64,000 bases of DNA from Helopsaltes ochotensis. Lineage: Eukaryota; Chordata; Aves; Passeriformes; Locustellidae. The DNA lies in assembly GCA_013400155.1 (NCBI GenBank), contig VXBM01000096.1, positions 717,525 through 781,524 of the forward strand, read 5' to 3'. The translations under genes and the position numbers were made by a program. How positions within the stretch are numbered: position 1 is the first letter of the stretch; each line of letters begins with the position of its first letter. Below are positions 58,201 through 64,000 of this stretch, one piece after another. Below the pieces are notes generated by a model, which worked only from the letters and a program-made list of their open reading frames with translations, did no database searches and was not told the DNA's origin.

Positions 58201-59932
58201 TCAAGTTTAGTTACTTCCATTGTAGATCTACTACACACAACACATGATTATCATCCTTCATAGCCGCTAAGCTCTCTACCACCTCTCCAAAATTAAATCT
58301 GAAGTCCTCAGTTTAAGCATCTAAGTTGGGCTGTACCTACTTAGGTAAATAAATACATGAATAAAATCTTACTTGTAGAGACACACAGAACAAATGTTTT
58401 TAAACAAAATTTCAGAAGTATGCAAAGATAAATCAACATCCAAAAAAATATTCTTTGGACAGTTATTAGCTTAAAACTGAGATTAGAAAAAATGTCTCCC
58501 ATTCTCAAGATTTACTGACTTTTTTCCTCCAGTTGATACATGGGGTTTTTTTGCTGGCTCTGGTTTTGGTTTTTTTTTAAGCAGAGTAAACATTTTGGCA
58601 ATCTAAGACAATTTGGACTCTTACTTTTGCCTGTTTCAAAGTAACTAAGAATGAATGATACTTCAAAAATTTTACAGGCCATGACTTTACAGAAAAATAA
58701 CCAATCCTCAAATTCCCTAAAAGACAGATATAATGGCACTCTATGACTGGAAAAAGCAACATAGTGATTTGCAAAATGTAACAAGAGTTTGTATGACTGA
58801 GGTAGGAAAAACAAACTCACAGCTTCCAACATTCACTAATTTCTCCACAGAACACTCATACAAGAACATATTCACATGTTCAGCGACAGCTAATTTTTCC
58901 TGTCTTTACTCTTATTCTGTTGTGACACAGGGTAAACCGAAGAGGTTTTACCACTCTCTATGTGAATCACAGGATTTTTTTTCCTGGTGATGAAATAGCT
59001 GCACCAATATCTTATACTGAGTTTATTGTACGCAGTAGTATGTTTGAATATTTATCTTTTAAAAAATCACAAATCCTGAACACTTTTGTAGACTAGAACT
59101 TTTTAAAGGCAGACAGTCACTAAAAAATATCGTGGATAACAGAGATGAAATTTCCCTTATCAGGAGCTTCGGAAGGAAGAGTTCCATAGCTCTGCTCCAA
59201 CAGGTGTTTTTAAAACTTGCAAGAGCTGCCTGCAGCCTCACAGACTGGCTGCAGCTGACACCACATCAGCAAATACATGGGGTGTGTTTGTCTCTCAGAA
59301 GATTAATTTGTCAACCAAGGCACAAGAGAAAAAACAAAGCTCATCATTAAATTTAGAAGCCCCTTCTCAAGGTACCTTCTCATCTCAATATAACTAAGCT
59401 AATAAATCAGAAGTCAATGACCAGTCCAAGAAGTTACACAGAGGTATAAAAATCCCTGATTATCACTTAACTCTCTCTCCCCTAAGTTCATCCCAAACCC
59501 ACCCTTTCCACACTAATATTTCTGAGCAGTACAGCTCAGCAACAGTACAGTTACGTCCCAGAAGCCTCCATCTATAAATGCAGATTTCGTAAATGACAAC
59601 TGATCTTTATTTCACCATTTCCGGTCACAACCCTCTCAGACCACCCTGTAACAGACCCCAAGGACAATACACACAGCACAATTAGTTACTGTTCAATCTC
59701 TATCATTTTGCATATTTACTAAAGTTTTAAAACTTTAACGTCTTCCTCTATCCCTGTGGAGAGCAGCTCTCCCCCAGACACCGTACTCCTGAGATCATAC
59801 CTGTCGTTCACAATAGGCTTTCATTAGTTTACTAAGTGGTGTGTGCCTCTTAATCTTAAACTGCACCACAGACCCATCTTGCCCTGCCACCTTCAGATTA
59901 ATGTGGTCATTGTTTTCAGTCTTCACTCCTTC
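55283..59932 (-). CDS. SUMO2: SUMO2, exons 2-4 (exon 1 missing in gap)
   Basis: Small ubiquitin-like modifier 2, conjugated to lysines of target proteins by UBA2/SAE1 and UBC9, mainly in the nucleus. Exons in transcript order: 59801-59932 (44 codons from [10 protein letters not shown]), 56710-56781 (24 codons, [19 protein letters not shown]) and 55283-55345 (20 codons plus TAA). All junctions are phase 0. The 88 residues equal SUMO2 residues 8-95. Visible landmarks are the VKTE sumoylation site (Lys11, used for chains), the ubiquitin-like beta-grasp core and QQQTGG followed by VY, the two residues removed on maturation. The short VY tail separates SUMO2 from SUMO3. Exon 1 (seven residues) is absent from the readable sequence and must fall in the gap at 61215-61734. 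Multiple introns exclude a processed copy. Confidence 0.96.
55346..56709 (-). other. SUMO2: SUMO2 intron 3
   Basis: 1.4 kb. A 162-codon + strand ORF (55930-56418) lies here but is antisense, AT-rich and without family resemblance. Confidence 0.85.
56782..59800 (-). other. SUMO2: SUMO2 intron 2
   Basis: 3.0 kb, AT-rich, nothing recognised. A C/D-box-like motif pair near 58987-59025 is too short and lacks a terminal stem. Confidence 0.85.
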
Positions 59933-60811
59933 CTGTAGAGGAAATAAAAGAAAAAAATAACCAACGCTTTTTAGAAAAGGTATGAAACAAGAAGTTAACA
60001 TTTTACCAAAGTGCAACAGGTTATTAAAAAGGAGGAAATAAAGATATTAAAGCTGTTTACTGACTTGAAACCTTTCATTAGGGAATAAAGGTCAGCATTT
60101 TTCAGTTGAAAATTTAAAGGAAAAAAAGTTATATATGAAAAAAAAAAATATCAGGTATTGGCTGTCATTCTGCAGACTGGAAATATAGCAATAAAGAATT
60201 TAACCAGGCCAGGCATTCAAAACAGATTAAAAAAAAAAAAATATTTCTATCAAAAGCACAACAGTATGCAACACTAGTGTTCCCACTGAAAGGAATTAAG
60301 TTACCTAAGTTATAACTATGATCCGTTATAGCTGATCTGTGTTATAACTGTGATCCCAGCCAGCAGAAAGGCTCTTTCTTATTGCATCTTAAACTTTTTT
60401 CCTACCGTTTGACGTCCTCATTAAAAAAAAACTTTACAGATACTTTAAAGGGCTATATTTGAAAGGATGATAAAACCAGAAGCGGCCCAAGTCTTTTCCT
60501 TCAGAAAACGTTTAAAAAAACTCCACATCAAGCAGCCCGACCCTTTCGGAACGGAAAACTGCGGAGGATCAACTTCCAGCTCGGTTCCTCGTGTTCTGGC
60601 CAGGCCTCAGGGCAGAGGGACAGGGATCGGGGCTGTTCCGCTCGGGGGGTGCCCGGCACCCCCATTCCATCTTTGTTTTGCCCCTTTTCTGGGAGCCGGG
60701 TCCCGCCATGTGTCAGCCCGCGCGCGGCAGCGCGCCCTCCCCGCCACTTCGAACTCGGTTTATAAATCGTGTGGGGGAGGAAAAAAAAAGGAAGGAGAGG
60801 TGGGGGAGAAG

Positions 60812-60870
<59 letters not shown>

Positions 60871-60875
60871 AAAGG

Positions 60876-60925
<50 letters not shown>

Positions 60926-61214
60926 AGCCAACCCCCCCGTCGGCGGCCTCTGTTAATTCCTGCCTGCCGTGTTGAGCGGAGCCCCCGCAGCCCCCCCCGG
61001 CCCCCAGCGGGGCCAGAAGCGGCACAAAGGGGCCGGAGCCGTGAGGGGACCGTGAGGGCAGCGGCTGCCGAGGAGGCCAGCGGGGATGCTGCGGCCGCGG
61101 AGGAGGAGGAAGGCAGCAAAAACCGCCTCCAGACCTGCCTCTCTCCCCGCGGAAGGCGGGAAGGCGGCCCGCGTTCGCTCCCCCTCTCCCCGGGGATCCC
61201 CCGCCCGCCCCGGG
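59933..61214 (-). other. SUMO2: SUMO2 intron 1, readable part
   Basis: Runs from the exon 2 acceptor (cctctacag on minus) into a GC-rich block next to the gap. The A-rich tract at 60781-60923 sits inside it. Confidence 0.7.
60781..60923. repeat. A-rich tract, about 140 bp
   Basis: Nine A, a short G-rich spacer, then A runs at 60812-60868 and 60875-60923 broken by ggaaagg. It lies in SUMO2 intron 1, close to the assembly gap. Confidence 0.95.
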
Positions 61215-61734
61215 NNNNNNNNNNNNNNNNNNNNNNNNNNNNNNNNNNNNNNNNNNNNNNNNNNNNNNNNNNNNNNNNNNNNNNNNNNNNNNNNNNNNNN
61301 NNNNNNNNNNNNNNNNNNNNNNNNNNNNNNNNNNNNNNNNNNNNNNNNNNNNNNNNNNNNNNNNNNNNNNNNNNNNNNNNNNNNNNNNNNNNNNNNNNNN
61401 NNNNNNNNNNNNNNNNNNNNNNNNNNNNNNNNNNNNNNNNNNNNNNNNNNNNNNNNNNNNNNNNNNNNNNNNNNNNNNNNNNNNNNNNNNNNNNNNNNNN
61501 NNNNNNNNNNNNNNNNNNNNNNNNNNNNNNNNNNNNNNNNNNNNNNNNNNNNNNNNNNNNNNNNNNNNNNNNNNNNNNNNNNNNNNNNNNNNNNNNNNNN
61601 NNNNNNNNNNNNNNNNNNNNNNNNNNNNNNNNNNNNNNNNNNNNNNNNNNNNNNNNNNNNNNNNNNNNNNNNNNNNNNNNNNNNNNNNNNNNNNNNNNNN
61701 NNNNNNNNNNNNNNNNNNNNNNNNNNNNNNNNNN
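61215..61734. other. assembly gap (520 N) in the SUMO2 CpG island
   Basis: Flanked on both sides by very GC-rich sequence (ccgcccgccccggg and cccgccccgcgcgg). Expected to contain SUMO2 exon 1 and its core promoter. Any diverging neighbour such as NUP85, which follows SUMO2 in other vertebrates, could also begin here. Confidence 0.97.
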
Positions 61735-61764
61735 CCCGCCCCGCGCGGCGGGCATTGTCCTTCG

Positions 61765-61777
61765 CAAAATGGCCGCT
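61765..61777 (+). promoter_or_regulatory. YY1-type site beside the SUMO2 CpG island
   Basis: GCAAAATGGCCGC matches the YY1 core AAAATGGC. The ATG inside it opens an 80-codon frame to 62011, which more likely reflects GC richness. Confidence 0.45.
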
Positions 61778-62005
61778 GGGCCGCCCTCAGCGTCCCGCAC
61801 CGCGCCTCACACCGCTCTCTTTCCGAACACAACTTCCCGTAGCCATTCCCAGCATCCTTGGTCCCCTCAAATCTTAAATCTCCTCAAAGCCGCCGGGCTG
61901 CCTGCCACAGGCCCCCTCAGTGCCCCTTCAGTGCCTCACATGGTGTTCTTTGCACACACACCTTCCCGTGACCACCCCCAGCCCGATCGAACGGGTAGCC
62001 CAGGC

Positions 62006-62150
62006 AGGTGATGGAGTTCCTGTCCCTGGCGGTTTTAGGGGAAGAGTGGATGTGGGACTCAGTGCCGTGGTCTGGCTGACAAGGAGCACAGGTTGAACTT
62101 GCTGATCTCAGAGGCCTCTTCCGACTTCATTGATCCTGTGGTTCTGTTAT
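62006..62150 (+). mobile_element. CR1 LINE 3' fragment
   Basis: Reads gaagagtggatgtgggactc, cagtgccgtggtctggctga, gctgatctcagaggcctctt and ends gatcctgtggttctgtta, the common avian CR1 3' terminus. Confidence 0.85.
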
Positions 62151-63194
62151 CTTCTTCGTCTCTGCCTCATCAAATCTCTCCCCCCTGCTTGTGCCCCTCG
62201 ATGTTTTATGGAGGACACTTGACGGCATAGCAGCTCCCCCAAAACCCTGGGCTGTCCCTGTGAGGGGGGGTTGTCCTGGGAAGAGATGCCACGTCTGTGA
62301 GGGAACTGAGCACCTGCAGCACCCTAACAATTACACTACATAAATTACATAAATCAGAGGATATCCCACCAATTATGTGATTTCTTAAAATTCATCCCAA
62401 TGGAAGGGAGGAGGAAGTTTCCAAAAACTCCAGAGATTTCACAGATTCACACAAAATGGTTCCTGTTGTGCCTTTTACATCACCGTTACACTTGCCACCA
62501 TCATTTGTCAAATGCTTCTCTACATTGCATAGATGGAAAAGAAACATCATAAAAATGATGTCTGTCAATCCCCCATGGATGGATTCTCCAGGTGGGCATC
62601 ACTCCACACTGGCACTGCTCTGTGTGGGAACACTCTAGGTCGTAACACCAAGGCAGCCAAGTGGTCACACACCCCCTGCTCCTGGCAGGACAAAAGTTTC
62701 TGCACCATTTCAGAGATGTTCTTTGTACAGAATAAACTGCTCATAATGAAATATTGACTGAAGAGACACTTCACTTATGGGCAGAGCTGCAGACTTGCTT
62801 TTCACCATCAGTTCTGGTCCCTCTCCTCTGTCATGTCCCTTCACATTCCAGCTCCCTCCTGAGCACAGATTGGATTTTTACTGCGATTTTCTGGAAATTG
62901 CAGAAGAGTAAAACCCACTGGGCAGAGGAAGGTGAAGCCAAACCTTTATCCACGTTCCCAGTTGAGAAAATGGCACAGCCATGGCCCTACCTGAGGCAGG
63001 AGGATGGCTCAGGCAGCCACCTGATCTTCCACAAAATGTGAGCAGTGAAGTCTTTTACCATCCCTTGTAGTCCAAAATTTAGCCTGAAATTTCACAGAAC
63101 CTTTTAGTTTAAGTATTTTACTCCTCCTGAAGAGTCTTAATGAGTCAGTTTTGAAAAAATCCTAGGCATTGAAGTGTTCAGTTTGACACAAGAA
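62151..63194. other. intergenic, nothing recognised
   Basis: About 1 kb between the CR1 end and the solo LTR. No exon of NUP85 or another known neighbour was recognised. Confidence 0.5.
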
Positions 63195-63541
63195 TGTTGC
63201 CCTGACTTTTGCAGCTGTTCTGATGTTGTTCGCAGTTTCTAATGTGGAGTCAGAGTTCTTGATGTTTTTCATAGTTCTTACTTCTTTCTCACACGGGTGT
63301 TATCAATAGATAGAGATGTTTTGGGAAATCGTTGTAAACTTTCACATACTTTCCTCGGTGAAAGGACATTTGATTGACTGTTAGTTTAGCCAGTGGGATT
63401 GGAGAGGTGGTGACACTATCTGCCAATCCTTGGCCTGGATGTGAAAACTATATAATGGAGAAGAATAAAGGTCAACCCCTCTCTTTGCCCTCTTTCATCT
63501 CCGAGTGTCCTGTGTTGTTCTTACTGAGCTCAACAGCGACA
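63195..63541 (+). mobile_element. solo LTR of an endogenous retrovirus, 347 bp
   Basis: Runs TGTTGCCC...GCGACA, flanked by an exact 6-bp duplication CAAGAA (63189-63194 and 63542-63547). It has a TATA box TATATAA (63449-63455) and AATAAA (63464-63469) in the proper order for a + strand LTR. A 6-bp duplication fits a class II (ERVK/alpha-beta-like) element. No internal genes remain. The identical duplication suggests a fairly recent insertion. Confidence 0.85.
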
Positions 63542-63547
63542 CAAGAA

Positions 63548-64000
63548 GGCAACAGATGCTGTTTAAAATTATGACTGCGACTCAAACAGATCCTCCTTTG
63601 AGCTCTACCTTCCACTCCTACCTGTGTAAATTTACTTGATTTATCATCAAAAGATCAATCAGTTGATCCTGCCTGCCTTCTCAATTACTCATGCTATTAT
63701 TTTTCTATTTGTTTAAGGTACTGGGAGGCGAGAAGCACCCTGCTGGGGAAGACCATGTGCTTCTACCCAAATCTCCCTTCATGTGTGATGCCTCAGGCTC
63801 CTATGATCTTCCTTCTCCTTTCATTTGAGCTCTGAAAAGCAATCGGCCACTTGGTTTGGACCTTCTCAAGTCCATCATCACCACCACTAGTAAGAACAAG
63901 GAAACAAAGCACCTTAATCCCCACCCTTTCATCCATGGCTTTTTAAAGCAAAACCCAGGCCATGGGATACTTCACAGAACAAAAGATGAGTTGTGATTCC
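63548..64000. other. right edge, nothing recognised
   Basis: No gene or repeat could be supported in the last 450 bases. Confidence 0.5.

Noticed and set aside
58985..59028. C/D-box snoRNA-like motif pair in SUMO2 intron 2
   Set aside because: Boxes are only about 30 bases apart with no terminal stem.
60467..62011. 514-codon open frame across the gap
   Set aside because: It is open only because N and poly-Lys A tracts contain no stops; the frame has no known protein on either side.
61769..62011. 80-codon ATG frame starting inside the YY1 site
   Set aside because: Low-complexity Pro/Ser/Ala content in a GC-rich island, running to the edge of a CR1 element; no family resemblance.
61735..64000. 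NUP85 5' exons expected by synteny
   Set aside because: No sequence resembling the NUP85 N-terminal exons was found in the readable part.

Overview
This is a nuclear chromosome segment from a bird, probably a songbird. Genes have GT-AG introns and CpG-island promoters. Repeats are 3' ends of the avian CR1 LINE plus several retroviral LTRs. Protein matches and gene order (KCTD2 - SLC16A5 - ARMC7 - NT5C - JPT1 - SUMO2) correspond to human 17q25.1, equivalent to chicken chromosome 18 (from general knowledge, not a search).

Layout. (1) 1-5.3 kb: last two coding exon pieces and 3'UTR of a KCTD2/KCTD5-type gene (+); its final intron holds a CR1 copy split by a later LTR-like insertion. (2) 5.3-13.6 kb: gene desert with one CR1 fragment and one unexplained minus-strand ORF. 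(3) 13.7-21.8 kb: SLC16A5 (+), four coding exons, 490 aa, with an antisense solo LTR in intron 1. (4) 21.8-26.8 kb: no gene seen. (5) 26.8-28.7 kb: ARMC7 (+), three exons, 182 aa. (6) 29.6-36.1 kb: NT5C (-), five exons, 200 aa, converging on ARMC7; its 4.8 kb first intron carries a long inverted duplication. (7) 37.9-47.6 kb: JPT1/HN1 (-), five exons, 157 aa, with a large CpG-island promoter. (8) 48-54.6 kb: no gene seen. (9) 54.7-61.2 kb: SUMO2 (-), exons 2-4 intact; exon 1 (7 residues) must lie in the 520-base assembly gap at 61215-61734. (10) 61.7-64 kb: far side of the SUMO2 CpG island, a CR1 3' end and a solo LTR with a perfect 6-bp target duplication.

The genes are mostly unrelated single-copy vertebrate genes: a monocarboxylate-family transporter, an armadillo-repeat protein, a deoxynucleotidase, a microtubule-associated regulator and a ubiquitin-like modifier. 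There is no operon-like organisation. I found no clearly new biological system. The most unusual structures are the inverted duplication in NT5C intron 1, the nested repeat in KCTD2 and an unrecognised coding-like ORF at 9.2-9.6 kb. Exon boundaries were built by hand from splice sites, reading phase and remembered protein families; no alignment was run.
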